From: Juglans regia
Lineage: Eukaryota; Streptophyta; Magnoliopsida; Fagales; Juglandaceae
Length of the DNA: 64,000 nt
Reading direction: 5' to 3'
Assembly: GCF_001411555.2 (NCBI RefSeq)
Contig: NC_049903.1
Location: 14,551,234 to 14,615,233 of the forward strand
Shown: positions 30,415 through 43,090 of the stretch, piece by piece
How the letters are laid out: every line of letters starts with the position of its first letter
Position numbering within the stretch: position 1 is the first letter of the stretch
Made by a program: the position numbers and the translations under genes
Notes under the pieces: generated by a model
The model's database searches: none
Seen by the model: only the letters and a program-made list of their open reading frames with translations
What the model was told of the DNA's origin: nothing

Positions 30415-33400
30415 AGCCCAAAATATTGAGTTGGAATGTGAGGGGGCTGAATGAGATTAATAAACGCCTTAGAATAAGAGCTTTATTAAGGCAATGGAAG
30501 GTAGACATCATTTGTTTGCAGGAAACGAAGTTGAAACTTGTCAATCATAGCATTATTAGGAGCATATGGAGCTGCCCATATGTAGGTTGGACTTACCCTC
30601 GATGGGGGCCTCGGGAGGTATTTTGGTTATGTGGGATAAGAGGGTGGTGGAGAGCTCTGATGAGTTTGTGGGGGAGTTTTCGGTGGGGTGTTTGTTTAGA
30701 AATATAGACGATGGTTTCCTTTGGGCCTTTGCTGGGGTTTACGGTCCTAATTTAGATAGTGAAAGGCGGATGCTTTGGGATGAGTTGGCTGGTCTTTGTT
30801 CTTGGTGGGAGGTTCCATGGTGTATTGGAGGAGATTTTAATGTGACAAGATTTGCCAGTGAAAGATCAGGGGAGGGACGTCAAAATCAAGCTATGGTGGA
30901 TTTTTCAGATTTCATTTTTGAGTCAGGCCTTATGGATATACCACTAATGGGAGGGGAGTATACTTGGTCTAACCATTTTTCTTGGTCAAGACTGGACAGG
31001 TTTCTCATTTCCCCTTCATGGGAACTTCAATACCCAGTTGTAAGCCAGAAAAGACTTCCAAGAATTTGTTCCGATCATTTTCTTGTAATGCTTGATGGTG
31101 GTGGAATCATAGGGGGTAGAAGGCCATTCAAGTTTGAGAATATGTGGTTAAAAAAGGAGGGGTTTGTGGATTTGGTTAGACAATGGTGGAGCTCCTATTT
31201 ATTTGAGGGCAATCCGAGCAATGTGTTGGCCAGGAAATTGAAAGCTTTGAAAATGCATTTGAAGATATGGAATGAACAGGTGTTTGGTGATGTAACCTTA
31301 CAGATGAAAAGCTTGACACAAGAGCTACAAAGTTTGGAGGGTGTAGGAGTCGAAAACAACCGTAAAGAGCAAGTAGTTTCTGAACTTGAAAGATTGACTT
31401 TATTGGAGGAGATTTCTTGGAGGCAGAAGTCAAGGGCTCTATGGCTCCGAGAAGGGGATTAAAGTACTAAATTTTTTCACCGCATGGCTAATGCACATAG
31501 AAGGTTTAATTCTATAGAGTCTTTGAATATTGAGGGAGTGGCATCCTCGGATCAGGTCGTGTTGAAGGATTTTGTGGCTGGCCATTTTGAAAATTTGTTG
31601 TCAGAACCTCATACATGGAGGCCTACAGTAGATGGCCTAGTTTTTGAGGGCATTGATCAAAATAGCACGACGTGGCTGGAAAGACCTTTTGAAGAGGAAG
31701 AGGTAATGCTAGTAATTAGAAAAATGAACAAAGATAAAGCCCCAGGCCCGGATAGTTTCACTTTGGCTTTTTTTCAGACTTGCTGGGAGGTGGTAAGAGA
31801 GGATGTTATGCTGGTTTTTCAGGAATTCTTTACTTATGGCAAATTTGAAAAAAGCTTAAATGCGATTTTTATTGCTCTAGTCCCAAAAAAGGTCGGTGCA
31901 AGGGAGATACAAGACTTTAGACCGATTAGTCTCGTGGGCAGCGTGTATAAGATATTGTCAAAAGTTCTTGCTAATAGAATGAGCACAGTCATGGAAAAGA
32001 TTATCTCTAAATCTCAAAATGCCTTTGTGAGGGGGAGACAAATTTTAGACTCGGTTCTTATTGCCAATGAATGTTTGGATAGCAGAATTAGGTCGGGAGT
32101 TCCAGGTCTTCTATGCAAACTAGAGATGGAGAAGGCATATGATCACGTTAATTGGGATTTCTTGATATACATGTTGAGTAGATGTGGTTTTGGGAAAAAA
32201 TGGAGGATGTGGATAAGGCATTGTGTGTCTACGGTTCGTTTCTCGGTCTTGGTAAATGGTGATCCTGTGGGCTTCTTTAACAGTTCGCGGGGACTACGAC
32301 AAGGTGATCCATTATCACCCCTCTTATTTGTTCTAGTAATGGAGGCACTAAGTAGGATGGTGTCGGCAACAGTAGGGGGAGGATTTTTTTCAGGATTTTC
32401 AGTGGGTGCTTCATATGGCCCTACCATTATTTCTCATATTTTGTTTGCAGATGATACCTTGCTGTTTTGTGAGGCCAATGTAGGACATATTCAATCTTTG
32501 AAGGCCATCCTACTCTGTTTTGAAGCTGTATTTGGGCTGAAAATTAATCTTGCCAAGACAGAGATGGTAGCAGTGGGAGACGTAAGCAATATTAGGGGGT
32601 TGGCTAGCATATTGGGTTGTGCAGTTTCTTCATTGCCGTTGAAGTACCTTGGGCTTCCATTGGGGGCTGCTTTCAAAGCCAAGTCTATTTGGGAGGGGGT
32701 GCTGGAAAAATTTGAGCGTAGGTTGGCCGAATGAAAAAAGTTGTATTTATCAAAAGGGGGGCGGATTACACTTATTAAGAGTACTTTATCCAACCTTCCT
32801 ACGTACTACTTATCTTTATTTCCTCTTCCCGCTAGCATTGCAACAAGAATAGAGAAGCTTCAACGTGATTTTTTATGGAGTGGCATAGGAGATGAGTTTA
32901 AGTTTCACTTAGTGGGATGGGACAAGGTTTGCTCTCCTATGAGGGATGGTGGGCTGGGGGTTCGAAATGTGAGGGCTTTTAACAAGGCATTATTAGGTAA
33001 ATGGTTGCGGTGTTATAATTATGAGGGGGAAGCTTTATGGAAAGAGGTGATTGACACGAAGTATGGGAGTGAACGGGGGGGTTGGTGTTCTAAAGAGGTC
33101 CGGGGGACATATGGAGTGGGACTATGGAAGTACATACGTAAGGTTTGGTGCTCTTTTGCTAGTAATACTCGATTGTGCTTGGGGGATGGTAGTAGGATCA
33201 ACTTTTGGAGGGATGTGTGGGTGGGTGACACAGCTTTGAAGGATGCTTATCCAACAATTTTTAGCATTGCAAGGGATAAGGAAGCCATGGTGGCCGATCT
33301 GCAGATACTTCATCAAAGTTCCCAAGAGTGGAACATTATTTTTACTTGGGAGGCTCATGATTGGGAAGTGAATATTCTGGTGGAATTTTTCAATTTGCTG

Positions 33401-33966
33401 TATAATACTGCTATTGCAGCCACAAATGAAGATGCCATGGTATGGAGATTTGCTAGGAGAGGAAAATTCACGGTAAGTTCTTTCTATGACTCTATTACCA
33501 TGCAACAAAGGCATAATTTCCCTTGGAAGAACATATGGAGGAGCAAAGCACCAACCAAGGCAGCATTCTTTGTATGGACAGCAGCTTTAGGGAAGATTTT
33601 GACCATTGATAAGCTTAGAAGACGTGGTTTCATCATCACAGATTGGTGCTGTTTGTGTAGAAATAGTAGTGAAACGGTGGACCATCTACTTTTACATTGT
33701 GAGTTTGCTAGAGGTATTTGGAATTATTTTTTCAGCAAACTGGGAGTCGCATGGGTAATGCCAGACAGGGTGGTTGATCTTCTAGCATGTTGGAGAGGGA
33801 TCACTGGGACATCATAGATTGCAGCCGTATGGAAGATGGTCCCTGTTTGTATTTTCTGGTGTATTTGGAGTGAACGAAATGAGCGACTTTTTGAGGATCA
33901 TGAACGTTCCTTGGAAGAGTTTCGTAGTTTTTCTGGAAGACTTTGTTTCTGTGGACCATTGCTATA
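30411..33966 (+). pseudogene. LINE-1 ORF2: AP endonuclease, reverse transcriptase, C-terminal zinc-finger region
   Basis: It begins MKPKILSWNVRGLNEINKRL with QETKLK, then a frameshift near 30590-30605. The endonuclease continues with GGILVMWDKR, AFAGVYGPN, CIGGDFNVTRFASER, RLDRFLISPSW and ICSDHFLVML, so the N, E, D-N and SDH catalytic elements are present. An in-frame TAA (31460-31462) breaks REGD-STKFFH. The RT contains [73 protein letters not shown] and LFADDTLLF (the FADD site). A TGA at 32732-32734 replaces the usual W before [16 protein letters not shown]. The C-terminus has CCLCRNSSETVDHLLLHCEF; TAG at 33815-33817 cuts the tail. With one frameshift and three stops it is close to intact but not functional as read. 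Confidence 0.88.
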
Positions 33967-34479
33967 GATTTCAATGGTTCCAGCTTCCATGATTTCCTTT
34001 TAACTGTTTCTAGTTCCTAAATAGGTGTATGTCTTTGTATACCCCTAGTGTACTTGGGCTATGCCTATCTTTCTATCAATGAATTACTTATTACCTATCA
34101 AAAAAAATTTTTCCTATCTTTTTTCTTTCTCTTATCTCCTTCCCGTCCAATATTTCAACTCAAAGCTGGATTGAGTGGTTCACTGGACTTGGTTGTTGGC
34201 TAGATAGGGCCATGAAAGTGAGAGGAACTTTTAAAGTGCCCGAACCAAGTTTGAAGCTTATAGTACTTCTTTCCATGTCTATGGAGTATGAAAGGCCCTA
34301 ATAGGTTAGTCAAGTTTTGCAGGACATCTATAAGTAGAAAAAGGTTTTCTCTCCATACAACCAACGTTTCTTTACAACCAAAAACTCCGATGAGGCTTGG
34401 TGGGATTAAGTGGTGAGATCACGACTGAGCAGTGAGTTGTAGGGGTTGCAGAGTAGGATGGGGTTCAGAAGAAATCTAG

Positions 34480-36198
34480 TTATAGGATCGAAAGCATTTG
34501 TTTTGAGGAAGGAAGCTCCTTGCTCATAACAGAAAGTAGTTGGAAGATAGTGAAGGAAGTGAGACTTGGGATGGTAACAGTGCAATGGTTTGCAAAAGCA
34601 TTGGAGGAGTGTTTGAAGGGGGGAGGGGGATGAAAGATTTTTACACCACATCAGGGAAGGGTGCCAGAAGTTTCATTGCACATAGGTGCTCAAATGCCAA
34701 TGGCCGTTTCATGGCGTTAGTAGAGTACGGTGGGGGTGGAAGGCAAAATTTTATTTTTATACCGGAAGATGTGGAGGGGCAGGGTTGGAGGAGGATGGTG
34801 GATGCATTGAGGGAGTGGATCGCATTTCGTAACATGGGTGGAGTATCATAGAGACCGTCGAGGGTGGGGACCCAAACACAAAGTTGGTCGTACAAGGAGG
34901 CCCTGGTGCAGATGACAACACTGGTGCAATCCCGAGAACAATATACGCGTGGTGAGGTTGGCGGTGGTAGAACTCAACAGCAAACCACTATGAGACGCAA
35001 CAAGGTTAGGTGACTGATGTGGCCTAACAAACCACTGGTACAGTTCGTGCGCATTGGAAGGGTGGCGGTGGCAGGCCTATTGTCGCTTTGGAAGGCAATG
35101 GCATTCACAGTACTCTGAACGACATGCAATCCCAATTGACAGATCTGCAGGAGAAAGTGGCTGCTCCAATACGCTACGTTGAGGAGGATAAGGCTGTGGG
35201 CCTGAGCTAAGAAGTTAGAAATGATATTGAGCCTAATAAGCATATGGTTGTGGGTAGTCAAGCTGAGCTTCAACTCGTGGGAATTAATAAGGACCCAAAG
35301 GATTTGGCACGATCTGTTGGGCCTTGGGCAGTAGGGTTGTCAAAAGAGAATGTAAGGGTAGGTGGCCTAAAGGTGCCAGGGGGGCCATGATCTGGGCTTC
35401 AACCCCTGGGGGAAGATAGAGGGAAGGCCACGGTGGGTATTCAACCCTTGTGGAGAGTTAGAGGTGGGGAGTGTGGCTGGGCCTTCCACCGGCTGGAGTC
35501 ACCTGACCTCGTTGGAAAAGGTCCCGATAGACAAGACCATGGTCGCGAAATCGTCGACGATGGCCCAGACGATGAACTTGATAGAGAGAGAGTTGATGGC
35601 GGTAGAATTGGAAAGGGATCTTGTCGATGCTGCATCATCTGACGTCGGATTCCAGGCCCAATCAAGACAGACAACAAGGGAGAGTCCTCACTTGTGACCC
35701 AGGTGGTTTCCCCGCTGGAGAAGGTTGTGTAGCATCTAGAAGTGGCCCATGTGTTGTTTACTGAAGCTGAGAATACAGATGAAGTCACAGAGGGGCTTTC
35801 TCAGATTAGTGCCTATAATTGACCCCTTTGAGTGTGATGGTAGGTTCAACTGTGTTGAGGAAGAGATGGGGGTGTCGTTGAAGTCACAATGGACACCTAG
35901 GGACGAGATAGACATGGCTGGGGAGCCCGTACCCTTGAATGGCTTTTTGCTAGGTTAGAATAGCGTCTCTGGTTTTACACAAGGTGAAGGAAATACAACT
36001 TTGTATGGGAATTGAGTGCGAGAGTTTTGAAGAACAATTCATGGCTTTGTTTACAGCCATTGAAGTTGGTCATACTCAGCAGAAGAAATCAGGTTCTAAA
36101 AACAGAGGGAGCTCAAGAGATTAACTTGGTCTCTAAACTATAAGGGTAGCTCAAGCAAAGAAAGATCCAAAGGGAAGGGAATAGCATCGTCTTTATGA
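34480..36198 (+). pseudogene. Second LINE ORF1, decayed
   Basis: The frame at 34540-34851 plus preceding sequence gives SSWKIVKEVRLGMVTVQWFA, FMALVEYGGGGRQNFIFIPE and GWRRMVDALREW, homologous to ORF1 of the first LINE. The remainder is low-complexity and broken. The end near 36010-36198 matches the EEQF-ALFTAIEVG and SLNYKGSS blocks. It ends TTATGA, so the ORF1 TGA overlaps the ORF2 ATG (36195) exactly as in the first LINE. Confidence 0.6.
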
Positions 36199-39100
36199 AG
36201 CCCAAAGTTATTTCTTGGAATGTCTAAGGGCTCAACGAGGCTAATAAGCGTCTTTAGGTGAAAAATTTGTTTCGTGAATGGAAGGTGGACATTGTGTGTT
36301 TACAAGGAACTAAGTTGAAACATAATACAAGAAGGATAATGATAGGCTTACTACCCTCCTATCACCCTTTTACTATTCTATAGTGTATTTGAAAATTTTA
36401 TTTTACTATTATTTTATTTTAAGTATTTTTAACATCCTTAATCATTAAGAAAAAATTAAAAAAATATACGACTTTACTAATAGTCACTTCCTTAACCATT
36501 AAGTAAAAAAAAATTTAAAATAAAAAAATAAAAGTAGTAAATGGGTGGTAGGAAATAGTAAATCTATCATTATCCTTACAAGAAAAATCGTTCGAAGTTT
36601 ATGGAGCTATACATATGTGGATTGGGCTTATTTAGCATTTGATGGGGAGTTAGGAGGTATATTAGTTATGTGGGATAGAAGGTTGGTAGAGAAAATGGAG
36701 GAATTCATTGGCCAGTACACAGTGGCATGTTACTTTAAGAATGTGGAAGACAGTTTTTTGTGGGCGTTCGCTTATTTATGGGTCAAACTCAGATAGCAAT
36801 AGAAGACTTCTATGAGACGAAATAGCGGGAGTTCATAGTTGGTGGGAAACACCATGGTGCATAGGTAGTGATTTTAATGTTATAAGGTTCCCAAGCGAAC
36901 GGTTAGGATACAGTAGGATGCGACTTGCAACGATGGAATCCTCGTAGTGTATTTTTGACTTGGGATTGGTGGATTTTCCTCTCATTGGCGGAGTATATAT
37001 GTGATCCAATCATCATACGTTGTCTAGATTGGACAAAGTTTTAGTCTAGTCGGAGTGGGAAAGTCATTTTCTGGATCTATGTCAAAAAAGGCTGCCTCGC
37101 ATTTGTTTGGATCACTTTCCTATCTTGCTGGATTATGGTTGTTATTCAAGAAGGGCATTGGTATTTTAAATTTGAAAATACGTGGCTGAAAACTGAAGGC
37201 TTTGTGGACAGGGTTAGGCAATGGTGGTACTCATATTAGATTCATGGTACTCCTAGTTTCATTTTGGCCAATAAGCTGAAAGCTTTGAAACAAAATTTAA
37301 AACTTTGGAATACTCAATCCTTTGGTGATATAGGTGATTGGAAGAAGTCTATGTTGGAGGAGATACAAGAATTAGAAAGGATACAGGAGGGCCGAGTCCT
37401 TTCCTTGGAAGAGTTATCTCAGAAGGTAGAATAAGTGTTAGAACTAGAGAGGGTTATCTTATTGGAGGAGATCTCTTGGTAGCAAAAATTCAGAGCATTG
37501 TGGTTGAAAAAGGAGATCGAAGTACGAAGTTCTTCCATAGAGTGACCAACTCTCATAGGAGAACTAATACGTGGCTTGTACAGAGACTCTTGTGATTCAA
37601 GAGCATGTTGCTGATTTTTTCGAACACTTACTGAATAGGTGGGATGGTGGCTAAAGCTCGATGGACTTGCCTTTGAGTCCATAGAGTCATAGAGTGTTTC
37701 GTGGTTAGAGAGACCCTTTGAGGAGTTGGAGGTTCATGGCGTGGTGAGGGAAATGGTTAAAGATAAAGCACAATCTTGATGGTTTCTCTATGGCATTTTT
37801 CCCAACATGTTGGGATGTGGTGAAGGAGGATTTAATGAAGGTGTTTCAGGAATTTCTTTCAGTTGGAAAATTTGAAAAAAGCCTAAATGCCACTTTTATT
37901 ACACTTATCCCTAAGAAGCTTGGGGCAACGGAAGTGAAAGATTATCAACCCATTAACCTTGTAAATGGGGTGTATAAGATCATATCCAAAGTGCTTGCAA
38001 ACCGCCTAGGGGAGGTGTTGGGAAAGATCATTTCGAAATCCCAAAATGCTTTTGTAAGGGGTAGGCAAACTCTGGACTCAGTTCTCATAAAAATGAATTT
38101 CTAGATAATAGATTAAAATTTGGCAATTAGGGGATCTTATGTAAGTTAGATATGGAGAAAGCCTATGATTATGTGAATTGGGATTTCCTTATTTACTTGC
38201 TTTGGAGGTGTGGATTTGGGGAGAGATGATGTTCATGGATCAGATGATGCATTTTAACGGTGAAGTTCTCAGTGTTAGTAAATGGCAGACCTAATAGCTT
38301 GTGAGGCCTAAGACAAGGGGATCCTTTGTTCCCACTTTTATTTGTCATAGTTATGGAGGCGCTTAGTATAATGATCTCGGCCTTGGTTAACAGTGGTTTT
38401 GTGGCTAATTTCTCTGTTGGTGACCCCAATGGGGGTACTCTTAACATTTCTCACTTATTGTTTGCAGTTGATACATTGATTTTTTGTGAGGCAGAACAAA
38501 ACCAGATGTGAGCATTGAGGGCTCTCTTACTTTGTTTTGAAGCGACATCTGGTCTAAAAGTGAACTTCGACAAATCAGAGTTGGTGCCAGTTGGTAATGT
38601 TCACAACATCTGGCAGTTGGCTAACATTCTTCGAAGTAAGGTTTCCTCTCTTCCCATGAATTACCTTGGTCTTTCGTTGGGGGTAGCATCATGGGCTAAA
38701 TCGATTTGGGATACAATGATTACGAAGATTGAATGTAGATTGGCTGGTTAGAAGAAATTGTACTTGTCGAAAGGTGATAGGATCACCTTAATCAAAAGCA
38801 CTTTGTCCAATTTACCAACGTATTTCTTATCTCTATTCCCAATGCCAGAAGTGTATGGGGGATGAATTCAAATTCTACTTGGTGAAGTGGGATAAGGTAT
38901 GCTCTCCAATTTCTTCTGGTAGGTTGGGAATTAAAAATCTGAGGATCTTTAATAGGACTTTACTTGGAAAATAGTTGTGGAGATACACTATGGAACCGGA
39001 AACTTTATGGAAGTCGGTGGTTGAAATATGGAGGTGTGTTTTTTTTTTAGGGGGAGTGCTAAAGAAGTGAGTGGGGCTTATGGAGTGAGAGTTTGGAAGC

Positions 39101-39960
39101 ATATTAGACGAGGGTGGGGGGTTTTCACTCATCACACTAGACTTATGTTGGGAGATGGTTTTAGAATTAAATTTTGGAGTGACCTATGGTGTGGTGATAA
39201 CGTCCTTAAGGATTCATTCCCCTCAATTTTCAGGATTGCTTGCGAAAAAGAAGCCTCAGTGGCTGATGTTATGGTGATATCTTGGGATCAAGTCCAATGG
39301 AACGTGAACTTTTAGTAGGGCTGTTCAAGATTGGGAAATTGGTAGCTTTGAAGATTTTTTTCATCTTCTATACTCCATGAGCCTAAAACATTCAAGGTGC
39401 TGATAGGTTGTGGTGGATATCCGCAGGTGAAGGTACATTCTCGGTTCGCTCTTTCTATAAGTCTCTCACACAATTGCAAGACTATCAATTCCAATGTTAG
39501 AGGATTTAGCGAAATAGGGCGCCTCCTGAAGTGGCATTTGTTGTTTGGTCAGTCTCTTTGGATAAGATTTTGACGATGGATAACTTATGGAAATGGGGGT
39601 TTATCATAGTAGACTGGTGTTGTATGTGCAAGAAAAATGGTGAGACTGTGGATCATCTTCTACTGCATTGTGAGGTTGCTAGAGCTCTATGGGATGATGT
39701 GTTCTGCAGGTTAGAGCTAGCTTGAGTCATGCTCGCCACAGTGGTTGAGTTCTTGGCCAGTTGGACAAATCTAGGAGGTGCTCCACAAATCACAGCTGTG
39801 TGGAAAATGATGCCTATTTGTAGTGCTTATGGCAAGAGCGAAATGACCGGACGTTTGAAGACAATGAACGCTCTCTAGAGGAACTTAGATCACTTCTTGT
39901 TAGAACATTATTTTTATGGGCCATAGCTGTAAATTTTAATGGCCTTGGCCTTCATGACTT
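36195..39960 (+). pseudogene. Second LINE ORF2, decayed
   Basis: It begins MKPKVISWN and QGTKLKH, then is interrupted by the MITE. Endonuclease pieces: [32 protein letters not shown] pieces: [62 protein letters not shown]-like, and LLFAVDTLIFCE, where the catalytic FADD has become FAVD. The C-terminal zinc-finger-like block reads CCMCKKNGETVDHLLLHCEV. At least ten stops or frameshifts; non-functional. Confidence 0.75.
36333..36576. mobile_element. 244-bp MITE inside the second LINE
   Basis: It is flanked by TACAAGA on both sides (36326-36332 and 36577-36583). The left end AGGATAATGATAGGCTTACT and the inverted right end (AGGATAATGATAGATTTACT) pair over about 35 bp. The interior is AT-rich. 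The LINE coding sequence resumes on the other side. Confidence 0.85.
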
Positions 39961-40075
39961 TCTTATTTCCTTTTCTTCTTCATAGAAAGGCGTTAACTCG
40001 TGTATACCATTGTGTACTTGGTTAAGTCTATTTTTATTAATTTAATCGTTTACTTTTAAAAAAACTTATAAAAAA

Positions 40076-41513
40076 TAAAGTTTTGTAGGATTGTAGCTGT
40101 GGTGATAGGATATACTGGCATTGGGGTAGAAGAGCTTTCTGTGGCTGCAACAGTTGTAGCCTGCATACATATTTTAGATGACATTCAATAAATGATATTC
40201 CTTCACCGATGTATTCCAGAATCATATTTTTCAATATGAAAATGACTTCTCAAATTGTTGCTCATTCTCAGCTACTCACGTTGTCATGCTTTGTTTTCTG
40301 TTTCTGTTTCGGATATGAAGATGATCTTCTGAGCTTTAATAATACGTCCCTGGAATATAATAGCCTTGGTTTTGTTGTTTTCATTTCCATTTAGTGTCCT
40401 TGTGATGTGCACAATGTTAATCAGTCATCAGAGACTTCCTCATTCTCATTTCAAATTAGACTTTGTTTTGTAGGTATCGTTTTGTTTATATTCCAGCTTT
40501 CCGTGGGAGTCACTTTGATTGGGCCACTGGCATAATAGTCTGACGCTCTGGACTTGCTTATATTGAGGAGCCAATGCCAGCAAATTTGAACCTTTTTATC
40601 TTCAAGAGCACAAGTTATGGTTATTTATTTACTTATTTATAGTGGGGCGGTGGTGGTTCTGACCCCTCCTGCATCTCTACATGAAAAGGGTCGATTTTGT
40701 TTTTTTTTTTAATTGCAGTAATATATTTGAAATAAACTAAACATAACTGGTCCTCTCGTGGCAGGCCCAAGTTTGCCAATAGATCTTTCTTACGTGTCAT
40801 ATAAAATATGTTATTCCCTCTATTGACATAAGAAATATGCATGCATTTCATCGAGATAGGTCAATATAATCGAAGATTATTTGTTTCAATATGAAAGCAT
40901 AAGATCTTTGAATACATAAGACCTTTTTCCATAACCCTTCTTCATGCTTTTTAGGTTTAAAGTTCAATATTTTTTCCCTATAGGCTTGGTTTAGTAAAGC
41001 TCTAATTACTAGGGGATCCATTTGTAAATAGAAATTGATACAAATCGCTTTCCTATAATGTCTATTGACAATTTATGAGAACCCAGTAAGCTTGTGGGGG
41101 GTAACGTATTTATTTATAGATAATGAGAAATGAATATGTGAGACCAAATAAAAGGAGGAAAATATGGAAATTAGCGGTGTCGGCATAGAAGTTCTAATGT
41201 CATCTTCAGGTCCCAACATTTGATCAGATATGTTGTTGGAAGTTATCTTTGGGCTGGACATTATCTATACGTTTCTATTATTATGCACCTACCTTTCCCT
41301 TCTTTAAATGCTTTTACCTTCTAATACATCTAACTTATTCTTCTTCTAATTTATATGCACACCTGAAAGAAGTCTTTGAGTTGGGTTATGGCGTATATAT
41401 TAACTACTCGGAAGTAGTTAATATAATTACTTGCATGTTTCGGGGAATAGAATTTTCCTCATTTCACTTGAAATTGATAGTATCTGTTTACTATTATAAC
41501 AAAATTCTATATA
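40076..41513. other. Intergenic, contains an exon-like stretch at 40474-40543
   Basis: Mostly AT-rich. At 40474 an acceptor-like TTTGTTTTGTAG precedes an open stretch reading YRFVYIPAFRGSHFDWATGI before TGA (40541-40543). It could be a 3' exon of a spliced S2P transcript or chance. Nothing else was recognised. Confidence 0.35.
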
Positions 41514-41647
41514 GAGTTAATTTTACATATTCTTTGCGTACTCTACTAATGTGATTGGCTTTGTCACTTTTTTTTTTAATATAAAATAATTGTTTTAGTC
41601 AATCACATTAGTGGAGTGCGGAAGGAAGGAGTATGCAAAAATAACTC
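41514..41647. repeat. Foldback MITE, ~134 bp
   Basis: The left arm GAGTTAATTTTACATATTCT...CTACTAATGTGATTGG is matched by the inverted right arm (CAATCACATTAGTGGAGTGC ... GCAAAAATAACTC) over about 45 bp with a few mismatches, around a T-rich loop. Confidence 0.7.
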
Positions 41648-43059
41648 AAAAAGTATTATGACAGATTCATACAAATATTTGAATTTATGTCTAACAAATT
41701 GGAAAGATAAAATTGTCAAATCTCATGTAAGTTTCATTATATGTCTCTCTCTTTCCTTTTATTCAGGATGAAAAATGATGACCCAGATGTTGAATCTGCA
41801 GCCACCTCCTCGGGCCTTCACCTTTTCTATTCTATCTAATGATCAAGAGTGGAATTTCATCCTTCAATTTTCTTTCCACTCTCGGTCCACCTTTTTACTT
41901 TTCCCTCATACTTAAAAGAGAAGAAAAGAAAAGAAAGCAGCCATAACTACCTCTGGCCGAAAAACTTCCACAACTACCGTGACTTTTCAAGCCACGCCAA
42001 TTGCCTTTGTTGACTCCTTAATTCACTTCTCTCACTTTTCTCTGTCACAGACACAAATACATAAGTATAGCCTACTCATCTCCCAGATGACTGACATTAA
42101 CAAAAGAACTGTTATCCTGAATCGTGGCCACGTGTTGTGTCAGCTGATTACCCATTTGACCAGGCAGCACATGCATATGATCATACTGATCACATGGCCC
42201 TTCAGATCATGATCCACAGCTTGCATATACATACATATATGTATGTATGTATGTATGTATATGAATACATGAGATCATAGAGGAAGGCTATCCATCACTA
42301 TCAGTGCTCGTCTTCACTTTAGGAACAGACCCCTCTAATTGTCTTTCTGTCTCTGTCTCTCTTTCCCATTGATTTAAGGAAAATCTGTTTTAGGTGGATC
42401 TCAAAAATATATCCCAGTTTTTTTTTATATCTAGGGAACCAAGAAGACATGAATAGAAGCAGAAAAAAAGGCATCCTAACTACCCAAATCAAAATGGTTC
42501 TTTGTCTTCGCCTTTTGATTCTTTCAATGGTTCTTTGTCTTCGCCTTTTGATTCTTTCACTTTCATTAAGTCCAGGCCGCCGAGGCCGGCGTGTCCATTG
42601 CAACGTGAACCATGTTCTCGAGTAAGGAACAAGTGTTTGTGCCTTATTGACTGACATCTACCATAATGTTCTTCTTTTCACGTGTAGAAAATGATGCTAG
42701 CTAGCTAGCAGCTTTGATTTCTCTTTGTATTAATCTTCCCCGGCCCCCTCAATTCTTTGACCCCCCCGCCCCTTTATCGAATCTCTTCAACCCCTTTCTT
42801 TTCCTAATTACTCGGGACAAAAAAGGATAGAGAAAGAGAGATTTAGAGCTTTAATTGTATTATATGCATGGTACCTCTAAATTCATCAACTTTTACTGCC
42901 AGTTAGAAGAAATTTCTTCCCTTTGCTAGTCTTTTTACCTAGGAGAAAAATGGTACGTGCCCATATATATAATTGCTACATCAGGCAGAAACCACGTTAT
43001 GATCATGATCTGTTGATGCATAAATAACAAGACTACTTTAGTTTTCTTCTATATCAGTG

Positions 43060-43090
<31 letters not shown>

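Larger units (their letters stand above)
28645..34107 (+). mobile_element. Full-length L1-type LINE
   Basis: It is flanked by TTTTCCTATCTTTCTT (28629-28644) and TTTTCCTATCTTTTTT (34109-34124), a 16-bp target-site duplication with one mismatch, and ends in an A-run. The order is 5' leader, ORF1, ORF2 (endonuclease, reverse transcriptase, zinc-finger-like C-terminus), 3'UTR with CTTTGTATACCCCTAGTGTA. At about 5.46 kb it is complete and only lightly damaged, so it is young compared with the second LINE that follows directly on the same strand. Confidence 0.9.
34320..40075 (+). mobile_element. Second L1-type LINE, decayed, tandem to the first
   Basis: Same strand and same domain order as the LINE at 28645-34107, with similar ORF1 and ORF2 blocks but many stops, indels and a deletion in the 3' half. 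The leader resembles the first LINE (AAGGTTTTCTCTCCATACAA). The 3' end carries CTCGTGTATACCATTGTGTA CTTGG and an A-rich tail near 40060. A MITE (36333-36576) is inserted in the endonuclease. The borders are approximate and no target duplication was found. Confidence 0.75.
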
